This document shows positions 1 through 12,041 of a stretch of 64,000 nt of DNA, one piece after another; within the stretch, counting starts at the first letter, position 1, and each line of letters begins with the position of its first letter. Origin of the DNA: Tricholoma matsutake (taxonomy: Eukaryota; Basidiomycota; Agaricomycetes; Agaricales; Tricholomataceae); the NCBI GenBank assembly GCA_026075535.2, contig AP026540.1, positions 5,208,001-5,272,000 of the forward strand. Direction: 5' to 3'. The notes beneath the pieces are model-generated. The model was not told the DNA's origin, ran no database searches, and saw only the letters and a list, made by a program, of their open reading frames with translations. The position numbers were made by a program, and so were the translations under genes.

Positions 1-1
1 G

Positions 2-394
2 GATGGAGATTCGGTCGACTTCATGAACGCCGCGGAAGCGTGTGCTGAGGCAGCTAGCCCACTGGATCGCGTCATTCCAATAGCATCACTCGCTCACCGT
101 CGGTTCAGGACAGAGTTCTTCGAGCCATTGTTGACGGCGCCCAAAATCAAGGGGAACTCAAAAGCGAAACACAAGGTTCCCAAGCCTGGGGTTGCTTTTG
201 CTCCTCCTGGGCCCAAAGGTCGCCTTGCTCGTGCGGTCAAGGAATTACTTGAATCTACAGAAGTCGACGAGGAAGAAAGACTCCGATTGGTTACAGGACT
301 CGCGTCAGCCCTCAAAACAGTTGGGGTGCGTTCTGATCATTCACTCCGTAAGAAGCTGGATAAATTCGTGACTCCCCGTGCACCGAACAATTGA
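2..394 (+). CDS. C-terminal part of an unidentified host protein (5' end outside window)
   Basis: The frame is open from the first bases of the window through a TGA at 392-394, so only the last ~130 residues are visible; the ATG at 23 is probably internal. The segment is hydrophilic and lysine/arginine-rich, with a Pro-Gly-rich stretch (around 'PGVAFAPPGPKGR') followed by a predicted helical charged tail. I recognise no domain. It converges on the minus-strand amidase gene that ends 118 bp downstream. Being at the window edge, neither its start nor its exon structure can be judged. Confidence 0.5.
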   Translation, partial: DGDSVDFMNAAEACAEAASPLDRVIPIASLAHRRFRTEFFEPLLTAPKIKGNSKAKHKVPKPGVAFAPPGPKGRLARAVKELLESTEVDEEERLRLVTGLASALKTVGVRSDHSLRKKLDKFVTPRAPNN

Positions 395-512
395 AGTAAA
401 CATTTCCAGTTTACTCCTTATTTTATCCTTCGATGTTTCAACCACTTGGAAGGATGTTTTTCTCTTACTTTGGGTAGTCCATGTAGACGTGAGATTTTGG
501 ATGCATTTGCCG

Positions 513-2889
513 CTATGGACGTGAAGGCTTATTAAGAGTTCTGCGTGCAACCCTTCTTCGAAACCCAGGCCCTCCTGCAGGACCCACTATCTGATTGCTC
601 GGCACCGGAGGGTTGGCATCGCGCAGCGTACCCCACACGTTATCCGCTATCCACCCGTCGTTCTTAGCAGCAATCTCTCGAAAGTAAGTTTGGCCTCGCC
701 CGTCAACATACGCGAAATTCTGAATTGTATTACCAGAACCGTTAATGGCATGTCGAAGCATTGGCGAATTGTCTAATCCGACTTCGCCTGTCGCATGCTG
801 AACAGAGTGGATCGACTGATAAGTTCCGTGGGGTCGGAGTAAGGCACGCGTATACGTTTGTTGGACATCTGACCCGAAGACACCTACTTGCAGTTCAGGC
901 GTATGAAGGACGTCACTATCTTTGAAGCTGCTCACCAAACTCTGCTGTATATAGGCTGTAATTGGAGAAAATATTCAGAGGGTAGGAAAATGTGTCCTGC
1001 AACAGGGAGGTCCCTTGGTGTGTGGAGCTGATAGTTCCACTAGTCGTTTGATTCACCCACTGTAACCCGCAATCACAGTCAGAATTCCAGTCATGCATGC
1101 AGCCATTGACATTATGTACCTGAATCCAGCCATCATCCGCATACCGCGCCTTGTTGATATATTCTAAGGATTGAGAGAATCGCACAGTTTTTACCCCATC
1201 CGAGGTGATTATGTCGCTCTCAATGACTAATTCCCGACTTACAGACACCGTCGTCCACACCGTTTCGTTTCCGGCGCTCGCCCCGCCGGATGTCGTCGCA
1301 CGGAGCGGAGGGGCTTCATATTTCTTCAGCTTCCCTGTAGTAGTTGTATTTCCTGTGCGTACATGGATGCTGCCCGAGACAAACCAGTTAGGGTTAATTG
1401 TTGGTTTTGTCCCCTGCCCAAGAACGCGCAATGTAATGGTGTGAGCGCTGGGTGACAAAAGACTCGGTAGGAAAGGCGTTATATCTATCCAATATGTTGG
1501 AGCATCATATGCCCCATACGCAGCCAGCGGACGCCAGTCTGAAGGGGTTATTCCCCCTGTATATATGACGGCATATGGCCAAACGACTCCAGCGAGTTGG
1601 TCATCAACAAAGAGCTGAACTTCTCGAAATGGACCTTTCCCAATCAAACCTGTACTTGCGGGGAAGTATGAAAGGAACTCGTCGGGAGTATCTGTGCTGT
1701 TGTAAGTATGGCGGCAAATCTTGGTACTGCAAGCTTACTCGAATACCAGAATTCCTCAGCTGCATTTCCGGAGCAGAATATCTCGACGAAAGCCTCAACT
1801 GCCGTGTTAGGCAGAGAGATGTTTGTAATAGCTCCGGTATCATTCTCGATCGAAAAGTAGTTGGGAAGAGTCGGGGACAGGTTTGATAACGGTATTATGT
1901 GGTCGGCTGTTATTGGAGTCGGAAAATTTTCAGTCGGGGCGTAAAATGTTGCAGTGAGGATGGCTACACCGAAAGGCTTGAATATGACTGAACCAGCGAG
2001 AAATAGCCTAATTATTACCGTGCAGTACTCCATCAAGCATCCTGATCAACAATGTAAAGTTCAAAAAGCGAAATGCAAAGTGTTACACGTACAATGCAGG
2101 TGATATGATATTGCCGAGGTCCATCATCAAATCTCCTTCGGTGGCAAAGAGTGGTGTGAAATGAGTAACGTCCTTAACACTAGTAGCATAATATTGCATA
2201 ATCATGTACCAGAGAAATGCAGTTTCCACACCACTCACGTATTCCAAACAATGCCTGTTTTTGTTGGTTCTGCGCTAGAAGTCCGCCAGACTGGACGGGA
2301 AGAATTAGACAGCGGAGTCGTGGACGTTAACAGCATTACAACTCACTCTCAGTGTGTGACAAGTAGATGGACTAATCAACTAAGTCGGTTAGGCACAGTA
2401 ATATCTTGCATTTAGCCTGAACATGGTACGTACGCCTAGTCTATCGTATTGCGTCCCAATCCTGGGGAAAATGACGCTGAGATGAGTACCGTGCTTAAAC
2501 ATTCAGGTGGGTTTGAGAAATACTTACGAGTAGACAGATAAATTCAATGCGACAGTGGCCCATTTGCCTATGCTTCCACAATTCGGTGCCGTTGGTGGGA
2601 CGTATCGTACAACAGCTGGGGCGTTGTACGAACCGTTTCCAAAGGCATGCTTCAATAGCTCTACAACGCAGCTAGTACCCCCCTGTGGGACTACGGGAGG
2701 TGCAAACACTTGAAGATCAAGTAAAGGGGCGGGAACACGATCCTCGGTAAATAGAGGGACTCGATTCTCTAGATCAGGAGCACCAGAGGGCTCCCCAAGT
2801 CTTGATGACGATAAAAATTCGAGAGGACTTGGTTGCGCAAGTACCAGACCAAGGAAGAGTAGGATTGCAAGCATAACTTCGTGGGGCAC
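513..2889 (-). CDS. Peptide-N4-(N-acetyl-beta-glucosaminyl)asparagine amidase A-type secreted glycoamidase, multi-exon
   Basis: Family: PNGase A-like enzymes, which release N-glycans from glycopeptides and are secreted in fungi. Exon 1 (2889-2528) opens with a signal peptide (MPHEVMLAILLFLGLVLAQ) and ends at a GTAAGT donor. Short exons then carry QYDRLG, IWRTSSAEPT, GIVWNT, VKDVTHFTPLF and DLGNII, all matching the family order, each bounded by GT-AG signals. The next blocks hold TATFYAPT, EEFWYSNTPDEFLSYFP (restored over an intron near 1650-1735), GPFREVQLF, GVVWPYAVIYTGGI, PTYWIDITPFLP and HTITLRVLGQG. The last block (938-513) has GSGNTIQNFAYVDGRGQTY. The junction near 915-940 changes frame without an obvious intron, so either a very short intron or a frameshift is present there. 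Many N-glycosylation sites fit a secreted protein. Identity is sure; exact splicing is not. Confidence 0.85.
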
Positions 2890-3316
2890 TAGATGTTGTC
2901 CGAAGCGTCTCCAGCATCTTGTTTAATAATTCTAAATCTAAACAAGGAAAGGAACCATGTGGAGATCAACGTTCAACCCTGATCATACTTTGGCCGATAG
3001 AGTACATCGAGTCGAAAGTTTAGTCAGCCGTCTTCGATCTCATGCATCAATCATGCACATGGATCACCAGTAACGAGTCCGCCGAAGGTCAATTGTCCCG
3101 GTGACACTAAAGGTTCCTTCCATATCCATCGGGCAGACTAGCAACCGATACATTGCTCTTGTACGAGGTGCGATGCGTGCTACCCATCACGGCTTCCCGG
3201 ATCGAATCATGGTCCACTGTCTGGGAACTGCATACTTCTTAATCGGTTCTGAGGTCAAATCGTTGCGACTTCGCGCTCCAAGCATCAGAGATAATCGTGG
3301 TCGCGAACGGACTTAT
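2890..3316. other. Intergenic stretch, no gene recognised
   Basis: This lies upstream of the amidase start. I see no coding signature, repeat or RNA gene. It should contain the amidase promoter, but no convincing TATA element is placed close to 2889. Confidence 0.4.
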
Positions 3317-3319
3317 TAA

Positions 3320-3620
3320 GAGCACTTCAGCAACCTGGTCAAACTTCGTTTTTCATTCGTTCCTGAGCGAGTTTCGGTCGAAATGGTGGAACCGATTTGG
3401 GTAAGTTGCTGAGCTCATGTGAGTGGAGTATATTATGAACAGTCAATACAACACTGCAAACCAGGTATAAAACAGCCTAAAAACCTAGTACAAACTTACA
3501 AAAATCTTGAAAACGCGAAGACAAAACGCGACGTGGTCACGTGGGTTGACAATCTTTTGGCTACTTATCTCGGTTTGATCTTCCTTCGGTTCCACTTTGA
3601 CCGAGATTGCTGAAGTGCTC
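3320..3620. mobile_element. MITE with TAA duplication (PIF/Harbinger-like)
   Basis: The ends are inverted copies: GAGCACTTCAGCAA at 3320 and its reverse complement ending at 3620, with weaker similarity for a further ~20 bp (GGTCAAA and GGAACCGA on both sides). The direct repeat TAA flanks it at 3317-3319 and 3621-3623. A 3-bp TWA-type duplication with a 14-bp perfect TIR fits non-autonomous PIF/Harbinger elements. There is no meaningful ORF. Confidence 0.75.
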
Positions 3621-3631
3621 TAATTAGAGCG

Positions 3632-4313
3632 TACAGTCGTGGACAAACAAACACGACAATTTGAGAACGACAAATTCTTAGGGAAAACTAACTTCAGATT
3701 CAGATTCAGGGAAGCCAAACACGTCTAAAAACATATCTCCGAAGTTTTTCCCACGAGTATTTTGGGCGGCCAAATTTTTGGGCGAAATTTTTCAAAGATT
3801 TCAGGGCTTTTCCGTGGGTTTGGGTGAATAGATCACCTCCTTTGGTTATCTGGATGTCATCAAATAATGATTATCACATCAAATTAGCCCAAATAGGTGT
3901 CAGAGTCGCATCAAAAATCAACTGGCCAAAGGAAGAGGTAGAGTGCGCTGACAAATCAAATTGCTATTTTAGGCAATGCATAATTATTTTTGTTCTGACA
4001 CGGGAACACAATCTTTTGGTTTATACTTGTCAGATCCTTATCCAGCTCTTCAAAAGGCGTCGATTGCGCTGTTTTTCGGGATTTTTAGATGAGATTTTGT
4101 GTCCGGCCAAATTTTTGGGGCAAAAATTTTCATTTCAACAGCTATGAAGAATCGGCTTGCGCACCAGCTAACATCGCAAGGACTCGGAGAAGCAAGAAAC
4201 AACTACAGTCGCGGACAAACAAACACAACAAAAAATTTGGTCCAATTATGGACACCAGCTCACAAGTTAGATTGTCCGTTTTAATGCACAAACAATGTAT
4301 TTAGGACCTATTG
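3632..4313. repeat. Tc1/mariner-like terminal fragments and a dispersed repeat (copy 1)
   Basis: TACAGTCGTGGACAAACAAA at 3632 and TACAGTCGCGGACAAACAAA at 4204 are near-identical and start TACAGT, like Tc1/mariner ends flanked by TA. Segment A (about 3923-4160) recurs at 60703-60914 in the same orientation. Segment B (4204-4313) recurs at about 60925-61040 in the opposite orientation. No transposase is recognisable in either copy. Copy 1 ends just upstream of the uS10m gene. Confidence 0.6.
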
Positions 4314-4427
4314 CAAACGCTGCCACCTCGTACTAGTCTTGTATCGACTAGGATATGGGGATACATCAATAGCAATGGGTACCTCCTCTCCTACATCCTA
4401 GCTTCTCGTTTTCTAACCCAACTGCAG

Positions 4428-5014
4428 CGTTTCAACGGAAGCCCAGCTCGATCCAGACACACTACCACGCCCGATACCTCCCGATGCTAACGTTGCCGAG
4501 TTCTCAGAAGAGCAGTATGCATCATCCTTAGTGCATGGTCGCAGTGTATATCTCCCTTTCTTCCATCCCCGAACTCACGACATCCCCGTCGCCAACATTC
4601 AATTCCGATCGCACCACACGCACCTCTTAGATCTCTTTACACACTTTGCAACTCATGCCGCGTACTCACTTGGTATTCCCATCTCACGGGTTGTATACCT
4701 CCCTACAAAAACACACTCTGTGGACGGTTCCACGAAGCCCGTTCATACACAAGAAGTCGCAGGAAAACTTTGAACGTCGTGTTCACAAGCGTGCGATCAA
4801 AGCTTGGGATGCGGATCCTGAGGTAGTGGAACGATGGTGCCGTTATCTGCGGCACCATGCACTGGGTGGTGTCGGGATGAGGGTGACGAAATGGGAACGG
4901 ATGCCACTTGGGGTTGGTGTGACGCGGCTGGCGCATTCTACTCATGGGTTGGAGGGTTCTAGCGACTCCCAGAAAATCAAGGCTTTGGGAGAAAAGTCAT
5001 GGAGGAGATGGTAG
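4428..5014 (+). CDS. RSM10: Mitochondrial small ribosomal subunit protein uS10m, with apparent frameshift
   Basis: The translation carries the S10 fold signatures of fungal uS10m: SVYLPFFHPRTHDIPVA, FRSHHTHLLDLFTHFA, then TLWTVPRSPFIHKKSQENFE and RRVHKRAIKAWDADPEVV, followed by the variable C-terminal arm. The first half is in frame 1, the second in frame 2; the switch falls at an A5 run (4707-4711), and removing one A would join LPTK to HTLWTV with no other change. No intron fits there. Because the gene is essential, an assembly or homopolymer error or a tolerated indel are both possible. The 5' side opens after a CTAAC branch site and CAG acceptor at 4425-4427; the first exon upstream is not resolved, and a transposon fragment lies right behind it. 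Confidence 0.8.
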
Positions 5015-5721
5015 CTTCGCGAGAAGATAGTACGGATATGTTGTCTCACAAGGGCTCATTAGATTAAACTTCCATCACCTTTTTGCGTGAAGCCGATTTC
5101 CGTTCATCAAGCGAACACGAGAGTTTCATGAAGTAAAAAATCATACTCTACTGTTCTAAATTCAAAGTGTCCAGACTGTCGCATAAGTAACTCGTACGAA
5201 ACAGATCGTCTCTAAGCAGCTATTCAGTTATCGTGTAAAATACTTATGAGACGGAGCACACGGTACGTAACATAGCCGACACCCGGCCTCGACACGCCGC
5301 AGCGTTAGATTTGAGACTTTCTCAAGCTCAAGGAGAGCATAACCTCGTTCTCAATAAATTGAGAACTCGGAACAAAATGTGATTCCGTACCAATACTAAA
5401 AGCGCTGTAAGGCTTATTCGAGGTATAAGCGACGTCAATTGTGTGATGGTGGATTGGCATTTCAGCATCTTGAACATGACTTTTTATTGTCAGACTTTCT
5501 ATTCAGCTCAATAAATGCTTGCGGAAAGTCACCCAATAAAAACACAGTCATGAAACTGACAATTTCTGATCTACCGATATTTTGGCTCACAAATTCCCCA
5601 GAGGTGTATGATAAGTGCTGGCAAGACGACCGTCGCGCGACGCCTGAATTTCTGTGAATTGTACTGTTTTGAAAAGAAGCCTGTGTCAAACAACGACAAC
5701 TATTACATATTAAAAATAAAT
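5015..5721. other. Stretch without recognisable gene
   Basis: Between uS10m and the Helitron I find only short ORFs without family features. It may hold uS10m 3' UTR and decayed repeat DNA. Confidence 0.35.
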
Positions 5722-5733
5722 ACTTACATGATT

Positions 5734-5753
5734 CCCACTACTTTAGTAGTGGG
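5734..5753. repeat. Perfect hairpin at the Helitron left boundary region
   Basis: CCCACTAC, loop TTTA, GTAGTGGG form an 8-bp stem. The preceding ACTTACA (5722-5728) and the following GTAGTGGGTTTT resemble ACTTACA (26574-26580) and GTAGTGGGCTCT (from 26594) at the other side of the Helitron, which suggests a terminal signal. Confidence 0.5.
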
Positions 5754-5890
5754 TTTTAGGGTTGGATGGACAACGAGATGCAAATGCCCGATGCCCAACG
5801 CTGATGTGTCCAGTTTTCATTGGCTCCCAATCACCTGATCTAAATTGATAAGTGGTTTTTGTAAGCAATCCACGGATTTTGTCTCAGATC

Positions 5891-7589
5891 ATGTCGCATC
5901 GCCCTCGATCATGCGTAAATATTTTCTCAACCTCATCTTCGTTGAATCTGTCTATCATGTCCACCGCTCGTATCCTTGGCAAATCAGTACCGGCCATTTT
6001 CGACAATCAGCAACCTACTTGTAGAATCTCTCGGCGCTTTGCTTGTCTGTTGAAGATCCCTGAGTCAACGGAATATGTCTCGTTGCCTGTGAATGCCGAT
6101 ATGGGGAGCGGAAAACTTACTTCTGTGGTCGATTTGCATGTCGACGAAGAGTTAACTTCTGAACTGGTGCTTGGCAAAGACTGGATTTCATATTATCGAG
6201 AATATGCCATTTCCGAAGGCGTGATAAGCCCCATCTGTCCTCAGAATGAACAACGGTCAGAAATCGCAGGTGCGTTCGTTCATCGTTTTCTATCCATAAC
6301 AATTTGAAAGCTGTTCAATTACAGATGTTGATAGACTTATGGAACCTGTCGAACACGCCGACGATGAATTTGAATGCGATCTTCCAATCGCTATCAACCC
6401 GTCGTCATCCGCTTCGAATTCTATGTCGATTTCTAAAAATCTCCCAATTATTCACGAAATATTATTAAATCCTGCGTGTGCACTTTATTCTGGAGTTCGC
6501 TCTTCCGAATCAGAAGCTTTGCTTATATCTCATGGTATTCCTCTGCGTGAAAAAGACTTTCATGCCTCTGTTATGGCGCTTATCCATCATCTCGTCAATG
6601 GGCTTTGTGTCTATCATTCCAATATCGGATGTCAATCCATTGTAAAGCGTAATGATGCTCTCGATCTCTCGTTACTTATTTCTGATCAAATTCTCAAAGC
6701 CCCTGTTGATATTCTTCAAGTAATATGTAGTAGCCTTGGATACTCTTATAAGGCTGCTGTTGTTGAGCATTCTCAGCTAATACGTTGGTTGCAAGCCCGA
6801 CATTGTTCCTTAGAAGAAAATGAGTATCCAAGCTTCCAGACAACGTTTGACGGATCTGAAAAGTGCGTAAGACCAGAAGCGTTAGCGATAGCTGCCAGTC
6901 ATGGCTTATCTCCTGTGGGGACGATACACGACATCAAAAATTCGGTGGTTGCTCACATTGCGGATGCAAAATGTACTCAACTCAGTAAGTCTGTTCCAGT
7001 GCTTCCTCCGGCATGCGTCAAATTGCGAGAAGATTGTCCGTCTGAGTTGCCGCAGATACCTGATAATCAGAACGAGCTCCGTATTTTTTTTTAATCTCAA
7101 ATAGGTAGCAATGTTCGGCGTCGACCTCTATGTCGCTTGCTTCAGTTGTACAACATACAACGTGATTCTAAATCTTCGACCTCCGTTTTGCGGCGTTGTT
7201 TGAAGCACTATGTAAATGGTCTTCGGAAAGGAAAAGCAGTGAATGGACAATCTTCTCGTACTTTTCCATCAATAACCTCCAGAACGACTCGTCTTCGAGA
7301 AAATTGGCCACAGATGGTACCACAGACATTAAAAGATAAGATCACTCAGTTGTTTCGAATGGAGACTTCTAGTCAAGCTCTTCAGAATGTGACATGCGCA
7401 TGCTGTGCAGAATCACGCCCAGTATCGGATTGCGAATGGTTCTCTGCTGACTCTGTAGATCTGAACTGCTTTCGTGGCTCAGATAATGCTCAGTCCGAAA
7501 TCCATCCTAATTTTGCAATACCTCATCCATTCACTACAGGCATTCTGAGAGACGCGCTGTTGGGTGCGTCAAGTGCATCGAATGATTGA
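5891..7589 (+). CDS. Helitron protein, N-terminal exons
   Basis: The first ATG of the open frame is at 5891. Exon 1 (5891-6269) contains a 'LVLGKDWISYYREYA' segment; a 55-nt GT-AG intron (6270-6324) joins it to exon 2 (6325-6984), and a second intron (6985-7104) joins exon 3. Exon 3 carries a Cys-rich segment (NVTCACCAESRPVSDCEW) followed by 'FAIPHPF'. These precede the Rep domain in agaric Helitron proteins; their biochemical role is unknown. The passage into the next block near 7560-7590 changes frame and no convincing intron is visible, so the protein may already be broken there. Confidence 0.6.
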
Positions 7590-10500
7590 TGGTGATCGGA
7601 ATGAAGATGATACGGCGTACGAACTCAATCTTTGTTCGTCATGTTGGAACTCTGTTAAACACCACAAATTACCTGCCCTTGCGCTCGCGAACCACACGGC
7701 TCTTGGAACAGTACCCTCTGAATTACAAGATTTGACGTTGATTGAAGAATCCATGATCGCTCTGTGTCGCGCAAAATGTTGGATCGTTCAACTGAGTGAG
7801 CAACAGTCTAATCTCACCTTTCCCCAAACTCAACGAGGATTTCATGGGAACATAATTATTTATCCTCAGCAGCCTCAACGAGTGGCCACAGTGCTTCCAC
7901 CCTCCGTACAAGAAATCACATCTTTCATATGTGTCATCTTCGTTGGTTCGACACCTCCATCTCGTGAATGGCTTCGAGATAAAGCTAAACCTCTCGCAGT
8001 ACGTGCCCAGAAAGTTCGAGAAGCATTGATATGGCTAAAAGCTCATAATCCGTTGTATGCTGACATCGACATCAACTACGATGTATTAAACAGCTTACCA
8101 ATGAACGACCTTCTACCATTTCATGTAGAACATGTACAATCACACACAGATGACGATGTTCTAACCTCACGATACGATGAGCTCACACCTACAACGTCGA
8201 GTGTCCATCAGCAGCCGCCCCCTGATGCTGAGATAGCATTCCAAAAAGTGGTGATATCAGATATCGATGGTCATGCGTCTTCCAACGAGCTGCGAGCAGC
8301 GGCGTTATCACATATCCAGAAGAAGGGAGGCTATCTCCAAATTCCTCATGAACCTAATCCTGAAAATGAATTTGTTAATCCTTGACTATTTCCCAAACTG
8401 TATCCGACGTTGTACCCATTTGGAGTAGGTGGACCCGAGGATCCGAGACGCAAAGAACCGATATCGTTCAAGCGGCACATTAAACATTTCCTGAACTTGG
8501 CAGATCGTAGATTTCAAGAACACTCCTCATTTCTATTTACAGCATTTAATATGATACAGAGACGGACATTGCTATTACACACAAGCTTGAAGACAAAGCG
8601 CAGAAACTTCTCGTCTGTAGCGAACACATTTGCTACTGCATCTCCGGATGTTATTCATCGAGTCCTGGAAAGAGTTGTTTGAGGAGACTTCAAGACGGCT
8701 TATGATGATGAGGAGCGCCGAGTATTAAAGTTAATGCAAGAGGTTCGTGTGATCAACAGCCATGTACCTGGATCTTCTGCAGCATGGATCGACATGCGCA
8801 ATCAGATTCGCGCAATGATCACTCAGTTTGGAATGCCTACGTTTTTCATAACCATCAATCCTGCTGATGTGTACAACCCTCTCGTTAAATTTTTGGCAGG
8901 TTCTGACATCGATATCGATCAGTTGTTACCAGAGCAGGTACCTAACTATTGGGAACAAGCACTCTTAGTCGCTCGAAATCCAGCGGTGGCCGCAAAGTTT
9001 TTCAACATCTACATGAAGGCATTCATCCATTCTCTACTTGGTTGCAATGCTAATGGGGAACATTCACAAGAAGGGATTTTCGGAGTTGTCAAAGGTTACT
9101 ATGGATGCGTCGAAGCTCAAGGCAGAGGGTCTTTACACTGTCATATGCTCATATGGCTAGAAGGAGGATTGAACCCCGATGAAATTAAGAATCGAGTCCT
9201 GCAGGATGACAGTTTCAAAATTCGCCTGTTGAATTTCTTAGAAGACTCCATCTCTACGTCCGTACCTGATGATCCTGACCCTACTCTAACAGTTCCATCA
9301 TCGACGCACCATCCGTGTTCGGTTCGAGGAATGAACCGAGGATGTCGAGCACAGTCTTTATTTGCAGAGCGCGTTAAGGATCTCCATCATCTTGCTGAGC
9401 AATGTCAACGTCATAGCCATCGGTCCACTTGTTATAAGTACTGCAAGGATTCAGAGAAAAAAGAATGTCGATTTGATCTCGACGAACGTCATTGCTTATT
9501 GGACACCGTTGTGGACCCGGACACAGGCGAGATCGATTTAAGACAATTGGACAGGATGGTGGATAATTTCAACGACACAATTCTTGCTGCCATTCGTTGC
9601 AACATGGACATCAAATTCGTCGGTTCTGGTGAATCTGCAAAAGCGATCTTGTACTACATTACGGATTACATCTCTAAGGCTCAGCTGAAGGCACATGTTG
9701 CTTATGCTGCGCTGGAAATGGCAGTTCGCAAATTAGGAGAGTATAATCCTTGGGATGATGAACCCACCGTTCGAGCTAAGCGCATGTTGCAGAAATGTGC
9801 CCACGCCATGATCGCACACCAAGAGCTATCATCACAGCAGGTAATGTCGTATTTACTTGAGTTAGAAGATCATTTCACTAGTCATGAATTTAAAAACTTG
9901 TTCTGGACCTCGTTTGAAGCTGCCGTCAACAGTGAAGATCCCAGTCCAGAATGTTACCAACTCTCCGATGCCGATAACAAGAAGCGTATACAAGGCACAA
10001 CGTTGAATGAAGGAGACGAGGAGATACAGGGCGAAAATGAAGAGGCTGATAGATCCGCTGATGTTGATGAAAAATTCCCGCCAGAAGATGTCGTTGAGCA
10101 CGATGAGATAGGAATTTCCTTAGGAGATGGTGATGAGATCGTAGCGCACTCATCACAACTCACAGATTATATATGTCGATCCAAGGTTTTGCAATCCTTG
10201 ACATTATGGGAGTTTTGCGCTCAGACAGAGAAGGTTAAAGCAGCGCGGGTATCGCAAATCGACGATTTAGAAGACGTGAACCTAGATGACATTCTCATGT
10301 TCCCGAACAAGACAAGATCGACGTACTGGTTTAAGACACCTCATGAAGAATGTTACACGCATGCGTTGAAGATTATCCATTCAAATTCACGACGTGTTCC
10401 TGTCTTGATAGGCTCTGTTCCAAGGCGAGACCGGCGAGAGACATACGCAAGGTATTGTCGTCTGATGTTGATACTGTTCAAACCATGGCGAACTGCGTTC

Positions 10501-12041
10501 GATTTGCGGACACCACAAGAATCATGGGAAACAGCGTTTGAGAATTTTAACACTAGTACGCTATGTTCTGAAGAATTTAAACAAACGATGAACAACATGC
10601 AGTTGTTGCATGAATGTAAAGACAGCCACAACGATCATTTCCATGAGCGCCATACCCACCAGTTGCGATTGGCACCCGAGATCGCTGGTGATGATACCGT
10701 GGCCGTTGAAGATGCACTTGGAGGCATTGATGATTCGCAAATCCTGCAACATTTAGAGTCAATCGATGATTGTTATTCAGAACGGAAAAACTGTACGAAT
10801 TTCAATACACTTGACTGTGTGGATCATGCTGAACAAGGAGGCTTATTTGATGTAACACCGTCAGATGCTCGTTACAGTCTTTCACCAGCTGACTATGTCC
10901 ATGTCGAACAACTGCATCTTAATTCCGTTGATCTAGAAAGCATGTGGAAGACCGAATATAAACGTCGTCGTGATACATGGAAGCAAAGGACAACTGCTCA
11001 CGCAGATGACAGTATCTCTCTGACCTCAACTGCAGACAGTGCGAGCACGAGTACCGCCATCGTTGACGGAAACAGTGTTGAAGTCACGACGAGTTTAAGA
11101 GCACTAGAATGCTTGATGCCTTCAACTGAACTCCAGTCTGATAATCGTATGCTGGCAAACACTGTTGATACGGACCAATTAGCACACAAATGGTTATTGA
11201 ATCCAGAGCAACTTCAAGCATTCAGAATCATCACCGAACATAGCCTACATCAGCACGACAACCCGTTGAGAATGTTCATATCCGATGCTGCTGGAACAGG
11301 AAAAACTAGAGTTATCAACGCTGTGAAAGACTTCTTTGAGCAGAGAGGCCAACCAAGACACTTCCGACTGTCATCGTACATGGGCATCGCTGCTCGTCAC
11401 ATTTCTGGCATGACTCTTCATTCTCTTCTGTGTTTAAGCACGAAGAAGAGCAAGAAATCGAATGATAAATCTCATCGAGATTTAATGGCGATGTGGGAAG
11501 GCATCGATTACCTATTTATCGATGAAGTGTCGATGATCAGCTGTCAATTTTTATGTCGAATCAGTGAGGCACTCAGTTTTGCTAAAGGTGATCCTCGAGC
11601 TTTTGGAGGAATTAATATCATCTTCGCTGGAGACTTTGGCCAGCTGCCACCTGTGAAAGAGACCAGATTATATTCACATATCGATACGCGAGAGCGAGCA
11701 GCAACAACTCAACGTCAGAAAATTGTGTTCAGGAAATTACTCTGGCTCACGGTCACAACAGTAATCATTCTTCGTCGATCAGAACGACAAATTGGCGACG
11801 ATAATAAACAGTTTGTTGAGTTACTTGCACGGTTATGCGAAGGCCGATGTACTGCCTACAATTTCGATCTGTTGAACAGCCGTGTGATCAGACCTGGAAT
11901 GAACATCTCCTTTAATAGCGAACCGTGGCGACATGCTCCAGTGATCGTGTACGATAACGCGGCAAAAGACGCAATCAATGTAGAAGCCGCTTCTGCGTTT
12001 GCGAGACAAACGGGACAAGAATTACATTGGTACTACGCTGA
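7564..12041 (+). pseudogene. Helitron Rep/helicase, 5' part (interrupted by two TGA and by Gypsy-1)
   Basis: One frame runs from 7564 to the gypsy insertion. In order: a DUF6570-like zone (NLCSSCWNSVKHHKLPALAL), 'LYPTLYPFG', then the HUH Rep endonuclease with GRGSLHCHMLIWL (catalytic HxH pair) and ILYYITDYISK (tyrosine motif), then a PIF1-type SF1B helicase with Walker A AAGTGKT, Walker B LFIDEVSM and GDFGQLPP. Rep nicks and joins single strands for rolling-circle transposition and the helicase unwinds. In-frame TGA codons at 8383-8385 and 8680-8682 sit where CGA (Arg) would keep the frame, e.g. before GDFKTAYDDEERR. Gypsy-1 then cuts the helicase inside YYAED, so this copy cannot make an intact protein without splicing out 10.6 kb. 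Confidence 0.9.

Noticed and set aside
5439..5689. ORFs of 72-76 codons between uS10m and the Helitron
   Set aside because: No homology features, overlapping on both strands; most likely chance.
9862..11189. Minus-strand ORFs with membrane-like segments
   Set aside because: They are shadows of the Helitron Rep/helicase frame on the plus strand.
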